14,462 nt of DNA from Bdellovibrionales bacterium (GTDB taxonomy: Bacteria > Bdellovibrionota > Bdellovibrionia > Bdellovibrionales > UBA1609), in contig DAIDJH010000011.1 of the NCBI GenBank assembly GCA_027451425.1, forward strand, positions 1 to 14,462. Direction: 5' to 3'. Under the pieces are notes generated by a model. That model saw only the letters and a list, made by a program, of their open reading frames with translations. It did no database searches and had not been told where the DNA came from. Shown in pieces: positions 6,471 through 13,930 of this stretch (positions are counted from its first letter, which is position 1; the number at the start of each line of letters is the position of its first letter). The position numbers and the translations under genes are program-made.

Positions 6471-6985
6471 GGTACGCGAAACTCCTTCACGAAACGTTCA
6501 AAATCTCGTTGATTGTTTCCGAATGCCTTGGCCACGCCCGCATAGGTTAAAATAAAAGTGCAATCGTCCTTTTTAAATATGACAAGTTCAAATCGGGTGG
6601 CGATACCGTCCACATTGCCGTCGATGATGGAGTGAATGGCATCGCGGTTGTTAAATGTAATTTGTTCAGTTTCAAGAGGCTGCGCGTCGGTGATTTCAGA
6701 AATGACCCCGGATTGAATTTGTTCCAGGGAGGGATTCGGAGAATCGTGGCACTCGCTGAGCACCGAAATCGTATTGCCGTTCTGTTTTTCGCGCCAAGAA
6801 TCGTCGACATCCAGCGAGTGAAGGTTTTTGAAGGTGCGCGGCGGGCGTTGAAATTTCATGCTCTTGCACCTTTGAGGTTTCGGCGTGCTAATTTCTACGG
6901 ACACGCATCCGCTCGCGAAGATCGCGAGAAGACAACATGTAAGGGCGATGCCTACTAAAGTTCTGGTACGAAACGATGTTCTCAT
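6467..6985 (-). CDS. Putative lipoprotein, first gene of the mla operon
   Basis: A 172-residue protein that I do not recognise by family. From ATG 6985 the N terminus is a typical lipoprotein signal: basic MRTSFRTRTL, hydrophobic core VGIALTCCLLAIF and lipobox ASGC, with lipidated C27. The frame stays open for 34 more codons upstream (to 7087), but that would bury the signal peptide, so I reject the longer form. The mature part has a C-terminal alpha/beta region (ITFNNRDAIHSIIDGN, then TRFELVIFKKDDCTFILTYA and a final amphipathic helix ending KEFRVP), loosely like small PsbP/DcrB-type lipoprotein domains; this is a guess. It has three further cysteines after the lipobox (in QRCKS, SECHDS and DDCTF). 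Its stop overlaps the mlaE ATG by ATGA, so its job is probably tied to lipid transport, perhaps as an outer-membrane-side partner. Function unknown. Confidence 0.75.
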   Translation of the reverse strand: MRTSFRTRTLVGIALTCCLLAIFASGCVSVEISTPKPQRCKSMKFQRPPRTFKNLHSLDVDDSWREKQNGNTISVLSECHDSPNPSLEQIQSGVISEITDAQPLETEQITFNNRDAIHSIIDGNVDGIATRFELVIFKKDDCTFILTYAGVAKAFGNNQRDFERFVKEFRVP

Positions 6986-7233
6986 TGCTGTTTGAGCCTT
7001 TGTGCGCCGAACTATGTATCGGTTTGATCCGCGCGACACATGAGGGCCTGTCACGGGTTTGGCGCTGATCTGACAACTTAGTGGCACGTCGGACGAAATG
7101 CGAGTCGCGTATGAACTCGACGAAGAACAGGATTCCGCGAGGTTTGGAGGCGATTTTTGCCGGGTCTAGTCGGATCGTCTAGTGGTCACGGGCGCGCGGC
7201 ACTTGGCACCGAATGTGCTTATTGATGTAAATT
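6986..7233. other. Divergent intergenic region between the mla and flagellar operons
   Basis: About 250 bp with no convincing gene. Rightward it holds the sigma-54 promoter at 7204-7220. Leftward, toward the lipoprotein gene, a TACATA near 7017-7012 on the minus strand could be a -10 box, without a good -35 box. Possible activator-site elements are an interrupted palindrome CGAGT-N9-ACTCG (7101-7119) and a direct repeat TCTAGT (7165-7170 and 7178-7183). I see no tRNA, terminator or riboswitch. Confidence 0.6.
7204..7220 (+). promoter_or_regulatory. Sigma-54 (RpoN) -24/-12 promoter of the flagellar operon
   Basis: TGGCACCGAATGTGCTT keeps the invariant GG (7205-7206) and GC (7217-7218) exactly ten bases apart, with the full TGGCAC -24 element and TGC plus T at -12; it departs from consensus mainly in GTGC for TTGC. 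Transcription would start near 7230. A sigma-54 activator gene lies two genes downstream, which fits. The site is seen directly; its activity is inferred. Confidence 0.82.
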
Positions 7234-10089
7234 GTGAAATCTCCGCTTAGCTTTCATTCGAAACTGTTTGGATTGATCCACTCGGCGATGATCGTCTCGA
7301 TAGTCGCGCTCGTCCTTTGGCCGGCGTTGTCCTTTGCCCAACAAGTATCGGGGTCCATTTCAAAGATTGGGGATACTACTCATCTCGAGTTTCTCGGTCA
7401 GGAGCAATGGGTTTACGATTCGCCGATACGCAAAGGTAATACCGTATCGGTTACTTTGCCGGCGTTTGACGACAAAACCGTCGCGGCTTTACGTGCATGG
7501 TCGGGGCCTTTAGTTAAGCGGGTTGAAATTAATAAAGACGGTCCTGATGGAAAATACGTGTTAACGTTTGCCCTTGATGGGCCGGACGTCGATGTATTTG
7601 ACTATTTAACCGATCAGCCTTCCGCGCTTATTTTTGATTTTTACAAAACGACGTCTAAGTCTCAAAAAAATGTTGCAACAACAGCGGCGAAAAAAATGCC
7701 GTCGCATTTATTGCACGGTCGAAAGTTGAGAAAATGGCGATCGCATAAATTGGCATTACGTCACAAACGATTGAGCCGCGCCCCAGCCAGCACGGAATTC
7801 ATGCAAATTCAGCCGAAGGAGCAACAGGTTCGGGTAACAGACCTTACCGGCGATACAACCGATTCGGCGGCCAATATTCGTTTTGAGCAAGGTGTGTTTG
7901 ACGGGGCGGATCCAAATTATGATCGATTTCGCATTAAAGATTATCAAATCAAAGAAGACGCGATCATTGCCAGTCAGCAAAATATCTACATCCCCTTCCC
8001 CATGTTGCCGCTTCGTTTAAATAGATTCGATGAAATGGTCAAGTCGCCGCCGATTTACGACATCAAAACCGATCATTCTCCCGCAATCGCCCAACAAAAC
8101 AAGGACGCGCGGTTCTTACTATTTTTATTTAAAAAGCAACACTGGGGAGCATTTTTTAAAACCTACGGCTACTTTGAGAAAAAATATCCGAACTCCAAAT
8201 ACGATGAAATTGTTCAAAATATGGCAGCCGAAGCGCATATTCACCTCTACCAGCGCGATGGTAACCGGGTTGATCGCGATGCCTTTCAGTCGCTCTATAC
8301 CTATTTAGTCGATAAGTATCCAAATTCTGTTTTAGCCGAGCGCAATCTCCTTCTTCTGGCGTACTCGCATCTTCAATCCAACGATGGTTTTGGAGCATTG
8401 CGACTTCTTATGCTTGAGCGGCAAAAATATCCAAATTCTCCTGAGGCGGATAATGTCAAGATGGGGATCGCAGAAGCTCAACTTATGATTGATAAACCGA
8501 ATAAGGCGCTGACGACTTACGATGATATCATTGCGAATCCTCTAAATAAAAAAGACGCTGTCGAGGCGCTCTACCGAAAAGGTGACGTTTATTTTCATGA
8601 AAAGCAATATCAACAAGCGGTTGATGCGTACGAAACCGCTCAGAAAAAGTATCCTTCATTTAATATTGTTTATCCAAATGCTCAGTATAATATAAGCGAA
8701 GCCCAGTTCTGGCTTCATCAATACAAAAATAGTTTGGATGGATTTATCAACTTTATTCGTTTTTATCCCAACCATGAATACGGGGGGTACGCGCTCACGA
8801 GAATTGGCGAGCTTCTTGATATTTTCGGCGCCAGTCAGAAAAAGGTGATGGGGGCATTCACTGAAGCCTATTTTCGTTACCCCACTTGCCCCGGAAGTGA
8901 AGTCGCGCGCGTTCGTATGCTCAGCCAAGGGTTGAAGAACATGACCAATCGCGAGCGAAAACTAGCGCTAAGTGAGATTGATGAAATTGCCGAGAAATCC
9001 ACTCTCCCGCAAATGGAAGAATTCACGACGATTGTTAAGGCCGCCGGCCTTTCGCGTGCGGGTGAATATCAAGAATCGCTTGATTTATTGCTCAGCTATT
9101 ATCAATCGCATCCGGGAACGGCGCGCCTCGACATATTTCGCGGACGTATTTTGCGCAATATTTCGGACGTGCTGAAAGAAGACATTGATGACCACAAATT
9201 CATGTCTGCGCTCAATTTCTACGGCAAATATTCGGCGACATGGTTGAAAAACAGTCATCGTATAGATACGGCGTTTTTTGAGGCAGAAGCTTTCGAACAA
9301 GCGGGAGTTCCAGCTGAAGCTGAGCGTGAATTCAAGCAAATATTAGCAAGACGCAAGGCTATCGTTGGCACAAAAGAAGAAATGGAGCGCAAAGTTTATG
9401 AGCATCTACCATCTGTTTCACAGATCGACTTGAGGCTTGCCGCCGTGATGACGGCGCAAAGGGAATATCAAGAGGCGTACGCTTATTTGCATGACATTAA
9501 AGGTTCTATGGAACCAGCTGAAGAAGTTGAGCGTGTTCAGCTTGGCGCTACCATTGCGGAGCAAATGGGCAACAAAGGTGAGGCGATCAAAAACCTTGAG
9601 GCGCTTGAGCACGCCTATGCGAAGGACGACGCAAAAGCCGCGCTCATGGTGAAGCCAGATATTCAATTGGCGAAACTGTACATCGGTGAAAAAAAATTCA
9701 GTTCAGCTGATGACAGCCTAAAACAAGTCGAAGCTTTAAAGGCGAAGCAGCCCTCTGCGGTAACCGATAATGAGTGGGCTGAAACACTCAAGTTACGGGG
9801 CGATCTATTGCTTGGCGAGGGTCGAAGACTGGGCGCGGTTGAGGAATATTCCAAGCTCCTCGATGCGTACGAATCGACGCGTCCGCTGGCGTCAATTCGC
9901 TACAAGGCGGGAAAAATCCTCTTTGAGCAGGGTGACCTAGAAGGGGCCCGCAAAATGTGGACGGGATTTGAAGGCGAGACAAGCAAATTCTATCAAATGC
10001 TTGCGCAAGAGAAGCTTCAAGAGGCCCGGTGGCGAAATTCATATAAGAAATACGTCGATCGCATACCGGCGGCGGAGAATTTGAAATGA
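7234..10089 (+). CDS. Exported AMIN-like/TPR repeat protein heading the flagellar operon
   Basis: A 951-residue protein with a signal peptide (hydrophobic core about 18-33, likely cut after LSFA, residue 35), so periplasmic or envelope-bound. Residues about 36-140 form a beta-rich domain closing with DQPSALIFDFYK, similar to AMIN domains that tether proteins to the cell wall. Residues 153-182 are a strikingly basic, His-containing linker (12 K/R and 4 H in 30). From about 285 to 930 it is almost all paired helices of TPR/SEL type, with recurring YPNS, AxxxY and ALxxY signatures (KKYPNSKYDE, DKYPNSVLAE, QKYPNSPEAD). No enzyme motif is seen. The GTG at 7234 is the first start after an in-frame TAA at 7228; it has no Shine-Dalgarno and would lie only about 4 nt after the sigma-54 start site. 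ATG 7288 would still leave a hydrophobic signal but no basic n-region. It ends 13 bp before the activator gene. Function unknown; a flagellar-motor scaffold role is inference. Confidence 0.8.
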   Translation: MKSPLSFHSKLFGLIHSAMIVSIVALVLWPALSFAQQVSGSISKIGDTTHLEFLGQEQWVYDSPIRKGNTVSVTLPAFDDKTVAALRAWSGPLVKRVEINKDGPDGKYVLTFALDGPDVDVFDYLTDQPSALIFDFYKTTSKSQKNVATTAAKKMPSHLLHGRKLRKWRSHKLALRHKRLSRAPASTEFMQIQPKEQQVRVTDLTGDTTDSAANIRFEQGVFDGADPNYDRFRIKDYQIKEDAIIASQQNIYIPFPMLPLRLNRFDEMVKSPPIYDIKTDHSPAIAQQNKDARFLLFLFKKQHWGAFFKTYGYFEKKYPNSKYDEIVQNMAAEAHIHLYQRDGNRVDRDAFQSLYTYLVDKYPNSVLAERNLLLLAYSHLQSNDGFGALRLLMLERQKYPNSPEADNVKMGIAEAQLMIDKPNKALTTYDDIIANPLNKKDAVEALYRKGDVYFHEKQYQQAVDAYETAQKKYPSFNIVYPNAQYNISEAQFWLHQYKNSLDGFINFIRFYPNHEYGGYALTRIGELLDIFGASQKKVMGAFTEAYFRYPTCPGSEVARVRMLSQGLKNMTNRERKLALSEIDEIAEKSTLPQMEEFTTIVKAAGLSRAGEYQESLDLLLSYYQSHPGTARLDIFRGRILRNISDVLKEDIDDHKFMSALNFYGKYSATWLKNSHRIDTAFFEAEAFEQAGVPAEAEREFKQILARRKAIVGTKEEMERKVYEHLPSVSQIDLRLAAVMTAQREYQEAYAYLHDIKGSMEPAEEVERVQLGATIAEQMGNKGEAIKNLEALEHAYAKDDAKAALMVKPDIQLAKLYIGEKKFSSADDSLKQVEALKAKQPSAVTDNEWAETLKLRGDLLLGEGRRLGAVEEYSKLLDAYESTRPLASIRYKAGKILFEQGDLEGARKMWTGFEGETSKFYQMLAQEKLQEARWRNSYKKYVDRIPAAENLK

Positions 10090-10093
10090 ATGC

Positions 10094-10100
10094 GAGGTGG
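10094..10100 (+). promoter_or_regulatory. Ribosome binding site choosing ATG 10103 for the sigma-54 activator
   Basis: GAGGTGG stands just before ATG 10103. The alternative GTG at 10097 lies inside this site, so the ATG is preferred. Confidence 0.6.
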
Positions 10101-10102
10101 TC

Positions 10103-11056
10103 ATGACAAAAATTATCCGAACAGTTGATTCGCAAATGAAGCGCATTCTTGAGATTGCCGAAAACGTGGCGTCAAGCCGGGCGAGTGTGCTCATTCAAGG
10201 TGAAAGCGGGACGGGTAAGGAGCTGCTTGCCCGCTACATTCACGGCAAAAGTAACCGCGCATCGCAGCCATTCGTTGCGATGAATTGCGCCGCTTTACCC
10301 GAAGGGCTGCTTGAAAGCGAACTGTTCGGCTATGAAAAGGGGGCCTTCACCGGCGCGGATCAGAGAAAAATCGGCAAGTTTCAAAGCGCACATCAAGGTA
10401 CATTTCTTCTTGATGAAATTTCGGAACTTCCGCTTGTTCTTCAGTCAAAAATCTTACGGTTTTTACAAGAAGGTGAAATTGAACGGGTCGGCGGTCTTAA
10501 GCCGATTAAAGTGGATGTGCGGATCATCGCGGCGTCGAACAAAAAACTGCAAGATCTGGTGCGTGAGCAAAAATTTCGCGAGGATTTGTTTTATCGACTC
10601 AATGTCATTCCGATAGAAATTCCGCCGCTTCGCAATCGCGCGCAAGATTTGGAGCTTCTCAGCGATTTTTTCGTTGAGATGTCGTGCTCTGAAAATGGGC
10701 TCGCAATTAAAAAATTGGATGAGTCCGCTCGGCAAAAAATTCGCCAATGGAACTGGCCGGGTAACGTGCGCGAGTTGCAGAATGTTATGGAGCGTAGCGT
10801 GCTTTTAACCCGTGACTCCTCAATAACGGCTGGCGATTTGCAAATTGAAGGCTTTGAGGCTCGGGAGCCGAGAGCATCGATACAGCCAGGGATGACCGTC
10901 GAAGAAGCAGAGCGGCTTTTGATACAAAAAACTCTTGAGTATACGGAACAAAATCGCACGCATGCGGCGCAAATGCTGGGCATCAGCATTCGCACGCTTC
11001 GCAACAAAATCAACGAATATAAATTAAAGGAGGATCATGAGCAGCGGACTATTTGA
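10103..11056 (+). CDS. Sigma-54-dependent transcriptional activator without receiver domain (flagellar)
   Basis: A 317-residue enhancer-binding protein that uses ATP to open sigma-54 promoter complexes. The AAA+ domain starts almost at the N terminus: Walker A GESGTGKE (33-40), the sigma-54-contacting GAFTGA loop (80-85), Walker B GTFLLDE (D104, E105), the arginine-finger segment FREDLFYRLN (158-167) and WPGNVREL (218-225). The C terminus has a Fis-type helix-turn-helix (about 284-305, NRTHAAQMLGISIRTLRNKI). No receiver, GAF or PAS domain precedes the AAA+ domain, unlike NtrC, FlgR or FlbD, so activity is probably set by expression level or by a partner protein. Its place between the TPR gene and flgB, and the sigma-54 promoter at the head of the operon, mark it as a flagellar regulator, probably self-activating. 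The 3' end overlaps flgB by 20 bp and contains the flgB ribosome site. Confidence 0.93.
   Translation: MTKIIRTVDSQMKRILEIAENVASSRASVLIQGESGTGKELLARYIHGKSNRASQPFVAMNCAALPEGLLESELFGYEKGAFTGADQRKIGKFQSAHQGTFLLDEISELPLVLQSKILRFLQEGEIERVGGLKPIKVDVRIIAASNKKLQDLVREQKFREDLFYRLNVIPIEIPPLRNRAQDLELLSDFFVEMSCSENGLAIKKLDESARQKIRQWNWPGNVRELQNVMERSVLLTRDSSITAGDLQIEGFEAREPRASIQPGMTVEEAERLLIQKTLEYTEQNRTHAAQMLGISIRTLRNKINEYKLKEDHEQRTI
11026..11033 (+). promoter_or_regulatory. Strong Shine-Dalgarno for flgB
   Basis: AAAGGAGG, close to the ideal sequence, lies three bases before ATG 11037 and inside the coding sequence of the preceding activator. The spacing is a little short if the last GG pairs, normal if AAAGGA pairs. 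Confidence 0.7.
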
Positions 11057-11459
11057 TAAAACCACATATGCTCTTGGCGCCTCGATCAATTTTCGGCAAC
11101 TCCGCCAGGATGTTATATCGTCAAACATCGCGAACGCCGAGACGCCTGGTTATAAAGCAAAAAAGGTGGATTTTGAAAATGCACTCGCGCGCGCAGTCGA
11201 CACTGATGGACTTTACAAATTGTCGATTGATAATCCCGATCAATATCCTGTGGGCGGCGGTTCCATTGAAGACGTGCGCGCCGACGTCTACGACAATCCG
11301 AACATCACGGTAACAAATGATGGCAACACGGTCGATCTCGAGCGTGAAATGGCGAACTTAAGCCAAAATACAATTCTCTACAAGGCGGCGGTCGAGCTTA
11401 TTAACAAAAAGCTCGCTACGCTCGCGTATGCCGCGACCGAAGGTGGAGGGGGTAGGTAA
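11037..11459 (+). CDS. flgB: Flagellar proximal-rod protein FlgB
   Basis: Rod protein of the flagellar basal body, exported through the flagellar type III apparatus and placed next to the MS ring and FliE. It has 140 residues, the normal size. The N terminus shows the rod/hook family pattern (INFRQLRQDVISSNIANAETPGYKAKKVDFE), a long amphipathic helix followed by the ANxETPGYKA motif. The C terminus is the paired helix (VDLEREMANLSQNTILYKAAVELINKK) that packs against it. There is no cleaved signal peptide, as expected for this export route. Start overlaps the end of the activator gene; the stop TAA overlaps the flgC ATG as TAATG. First structural flagellar gene of the operon. Confidence 0.96.
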   Translation: MSSGLFDKTTYALGASINFRQLRQDVISSNIANAETPGYKAKKVDFENALARAVDTDGLYKLSIDNPDQYPVGGGSIEDVRADVYDNPNITVTNDGNTVDLEREMANLSQNTILYKAAVELINKKLATLAYAATEGGGGR

Positions 11460-11896
11460 TGGATTTTTCGACAGGCTTACGTATTTCAAGCAGTGGGCTT
11501 ACGGCCGAGCGCATGCGCATGAATACAATTGCCTCCAATATCGCCAATATCAATACAACGGTCACCCCCGAGGGCGGACCGTATCGAAGAAAAGACGTTG
11601 TGTTCGAGGCGATGCCGCAAGCAAAAAATTTCGGCGAAATCCTCACAAGCGACGCCGACAATGCGATGGATCGCGTGCAAGTCGTCGATGTTAATGTCGA
11701 TCGGGGCGCTCCCCTCATGAAATATGAACCCGACAATCCGAATGCCAACGCGCAGGGGTATGTGGCGTACCCGAACATTAATTTGATGGAAGAAATGACA
11801 AACATGATCCAAGCGACCAGATCTTACGAAGCCAATGTGTCGGCAATGAATGCGACAAAAGAAATGGCTGTGACGGCGCTTGGAATCGGGAGGTAA
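11459..11896 (+). CDS. flgC: Flagellar proximal-rod protein FlgC
   Basis: Rod protein of the flagellar basal body, 145 residues, exported by the flagellar type III system. It begins with the family helix (FSTGLRISSSGLTAERMRMN) and the SNIANINTT motif, and ends with the conserved helix around MEEMTNMIQATRSYEANVSAMNATKEM, characteristic of FlgC, FlgE and FlgG relatives; length and order identify FlgC. The ATG overlaps the flgB stop by one base, with GGAGGGGG (11445-11452) six bases upstream. Its own last codons hold the ribosome site for fliE (GGGAGG, 11888-11893). Nothing unusual. Confidence 0.96.
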   Translation: MDFSTGLRISSSGLTAERMRMNTIASNIANINTTVTPEGGPYRRKDVVFEAMPQAKNFGEILTSDADNAMDRVQVVDVNVDRGAPLMKYEPDNPNANAQGYVAYPNINLMEEMTNMIQATRSYEANVSAMNATKEMAVTALGIGR

Positions 11897-11899
11897 TAG

Positions 11900-12235
11900 A
11901 TGGACGGCTTAACAGTTTCAAACTTGAATACGGTTCTGCGCACGGGCGAAACCGCAACGCAAGTTCGTAACGATAAAATCAACTCTGAATCCGTAGATAA
12001 TCCCAACCAAGGGGTTAAAAGCTTCTCGCAGACTTTGAAAGATGCCGTCAATAACGTGAATCAGTTGCAAGTGAAATCGGATGTGGAAATGCAGCGATTG
12101 GCGACCGGGAAGACAAAAAACATACCGGAAGTCATGATCGCCGCGGAAAAGGCCGACATTTCATTCAAGCTTTTGATGCAAGTTCGAAATAAAATTATCG
12201 ATGCGTATCAAGAAGTCATGAAAATGCAGGTGTAG
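11900..12235 (+). CDS. fliE: Flagellar hook-basal body protein FliE
   Basis: Small adaptor between the FliF MS ring and the FlgB/FlgC rod, and an early flagellar export substrate. It has 111 residues, the normal length. The first half is low in structure; the second half has the FliE signature: VKSFSQTLKDAVNNVNQLQVKSDVEMQRLATGK, then the conserved IPEVMIAAEKADISFKLLMQVRNKIIDAYQEVMKM helix. Start ATG 11900 follows the flgC stop by 3 bases, with GGGAGG six bases before it. Order flgB-flgC-fliE-fliF-fliG is the classic basal-body cluster. No anomaly. Confidence 0.96.
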   Translation: MDGLTVSNLNTVLRTGETATQVRNDKINSESVDNPNQGVKSFSQTLKDAVNNVNQLQVKSDVEMQRLATGKTKNIPEVMIAAEKADISFKLLMQVRNKIIDAYQEVMKMQV

Positions 12236-12255
12236 TTAGATTTAATTTAGTACTT

Positions 12256-12263
12256 GGGGGTGA
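12256..12263 (+). promoter_or_regulatory. Ribosome binding site supporting a TTG start for fliF
   Basis: GGGGGTGA pairs well with the 16S 3' end and lies three bases before TTG 12267. The next in-frame ATG is 18 codons on, just before the first membrane helix, and has no such site, so TTG is the likely start. Confidence 0.65.
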
Positions 12264-12266
12264 CTT

Positions 12267-13916
12267 TTGTTCAAAGTATTATCAACAATCGCGGCTCAGT
12301 TTAAGTCGTTTTATAATTCCATGCCGCCGGTGAGGCGCAATGTGCTCATTGCCTCCGGACTCATCACGATAATGGGGATTTTTATCGTGACAGTCATGGC
12401 GACGAAAACCGATTACGCGCCTCTATTTTCAAATGTGTCACCCGATCAGATGCCGTCTATTTTAGAAAATTTGAGAAAAAAGGATGTGCCGTTCAAAATG
12501 GGGGATAATGGCCGGGCAATTTTGGTTCCGCGCGATTTAATCCCGGCAACGCAAATGGCGATCATGGCCGACATGGGGAGCAGCAAAACCGGCACGATCG
12601 GGCTTGAGCTTTTCGACAAGCAGGACTTTGGCATCACATCTTACGCCCAAAAAATCAATTATCAGCGTGCGCTGCAGGGCGAACTCATTCGCGCCATCAA
12701 CTCTTTGACGGCAATCAAAGAGTCTAAGGTGTTGCTCGCTCTGCCGAACAAAAAAACGTTTTTAGAGGAGGGTGGTGAACCGAGCGCGTCGGTGGTTGTT
12801 GAGCTTTACCCAGGCAAACGGCTCACGGGCGATCAAGTTAGCGGCATCACCCACCTTGTCGCAAGCGCGGTCGAAGGACTCGATCCGTCGAAAGTTACGG
12901 TTGTCGACGCTCGCGGCAAAGTATTGTCAAAAAATTATTCCGCCGATGGAGGTGCGACGGCCGAACTTCTTGATATGAAGCGGGAGCAAGAGCAACAACT
13001 CGAAGATAAGATCGAGTCCATTCTTGAGCCTGTCATTGGTGAAGGCAAAGTGATTGCAAAGGTAAATGAGACCTTAGATCCGCGCGTGATCAATTCTGTA
13101 GAGGATACCGTGAACCCGGATCAAACGGCGGTGCGTTCTGAAGTCGACGAAGAGCAAAAGCTTGATGGACAAAGAACAAATCCAACCGGGATACCAGGAT
13201 CGCGATCAAATTTGCCGGGGGCGGGTCAGCAAGGCCAGGTTGGTTTTCAACAAAACGTTAACAAAGAAATGAAAACGATCAACTACGACGTGCCTCACAC
13301 TCATCAGACAATTCGTGAGGCGGCCGGGCAGGTTGAACGAATCACTGTATCCGTTCTTGTTGATGGAACAACAGCCGTAGTAAAGGGTCCCAACGGTAAA
13401 ATGATGGAGAAGTGGACGCCGCGAACGCCTCAAGAGTTGGCGCAATATCAGAGTATCGTAGAAAACGCGATTGGATTCGATCCCGCACGCAAAGACTCCG
13501 TCTCAATTGAAAACATAAAATTCCAGCATGAGGATTTTTCCGAATCCGAGCAGCTTCTCACATCGCTTGATCGACAAAAGATTTTGCGCGCTCTTTTCAA
13601 GTGGTCAATTCTCGGTTCGTCGCTCCTACTTTTCTTCTTTATTGTCGTAAGACCATTCATGCGTTGGATCACCGACTCCTTCCACGACACGGTTGAAGAC
13701 ATGCTCCCGCGCACGATCGAAGAACTTGAAGAGCTGCAGACGTCCGATAATACCCTGCCCGGTATGTCAGGGGCATTGCCGGTGCTAGAAGAGTCAATCG
13801 ATCCAAATAAGGCCGAGAGTGAGCTGCTTAAAGAACGTATTATGGGAATTATGGAAAACGACATAGAGAAATCGGCCGCCGCGTTCAATATTTGGGTTTC
13901 TCGACGCGATAACTAG
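12267..13916 (+). CDS. fliF: Flagellar MS-ring protein FliF
   Basis: Inner-membrane protein whose multimer forms the MS ring, the base for the rod, export gate and FliG switch ring. It has 549 residues, normal for FliF. Order: cytoplasmic N terminus, first membrane helix (26-45), periplasmic ring-building motifs with the YscJ-like domain (DYAPLFSNVSPDQ, then INYQRALQGELIRAINSL around 130-147), a loop with GIPGSRSNLPG (308-318) typical of the family, second membrane helix (about 444-464) and an acidic C-terminal tail that ends in a short helix with a conserved tryptophan (FNIWVSRRDN) for binding FliG. The TTG start is chosen for its ribosome site and because it gives the usual N-terminal length. 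It follows fliE after 31 bp and is followed by fliG after 14 bp. Confidence 0.96.
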   Translation: MFKVLSTIAAQFKSFYNSMPPVRRNVLIASGLITIMGIFIVTVMATKTDYAPLFSNVSPDQMPSILENLRKKDVPFKMGDNGRAILVPRDLIPATQMAIMADMGSSKTGTIGLELFDKQDFGITSYAQKINYQRALQGELIRAINSLTAIKESKVLLALPNKKTFLEEGGEPSASVVVELYPGKRLTGDQVSGITHLVASAVEGLDPSKVTVVDARGKVLSKNYSADGGATAELLDMKREQEQQLEDKIESILEPVIGEGKVIAKVNETLDPRVINSVEDTVNPDQTAVRSEVDEEQKLDGQRTNPTGIPGSRSNLPGAGQQGQVGFQQNVNKEMKTINYDVPHTHQTIREAAGQVERITVSVLVDGTTAVVKGPNGKMMEKWTPRTPQELAQYQSIVENAIGFDPARKDSVSIENIKFQHEDFSESEQLLTSLDRQKILRALFKWSILGSSLLLFFFIVVRPFMRWITDSFHDTVEDMLPRTIEELEELQTSDNTLPGMSGALPVLEESIDPNKAESELLKERIMGIMENDIEKSAAAFNIWVSRRDN

Positions 13917-13930
13917 AACAGGAGTCTAAT

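Noticed and set aside
6986..7087. N-terminal extension of the lipoprotein gene to 7087
   Set aside because: It would place 34 residues before a clear lipoprotein signal peptide and lipobox.
7081..7096. Second sigma-54-like TGGCAC at 7082
   Set aside because: No GC at the -12 position with correct spacing.
7088..7203. tRNA or small RNA in the divergent intergenic region
   Set aside because: No cloverleaf, no T-loop GGTTCRA consensus and no terminator hairpin with a T-run found by eye.
10591..11013. 140-codon minus-strand frame opposite the sigma-54 activator
   Set aside because: Shadow frame over an intact AAA+ gene with all motifs; Ser/Arg-rich translation typical of antisense frames.
12236..12266. 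Possible sigma-54 promoter before fliF (TTGGGGGTGACTTTTGTT)
   Set aside because: GG is not followed by GC at the required ten-base spacing; the G-rich part is better explained as the fliF ribosome site.
13448..13888. 146-codon minus-strand frame opposite the end of fliF
   Set aside because: Low-complexity Ser-rich translation, no ribosome site, lies under conserved fliF sequence.
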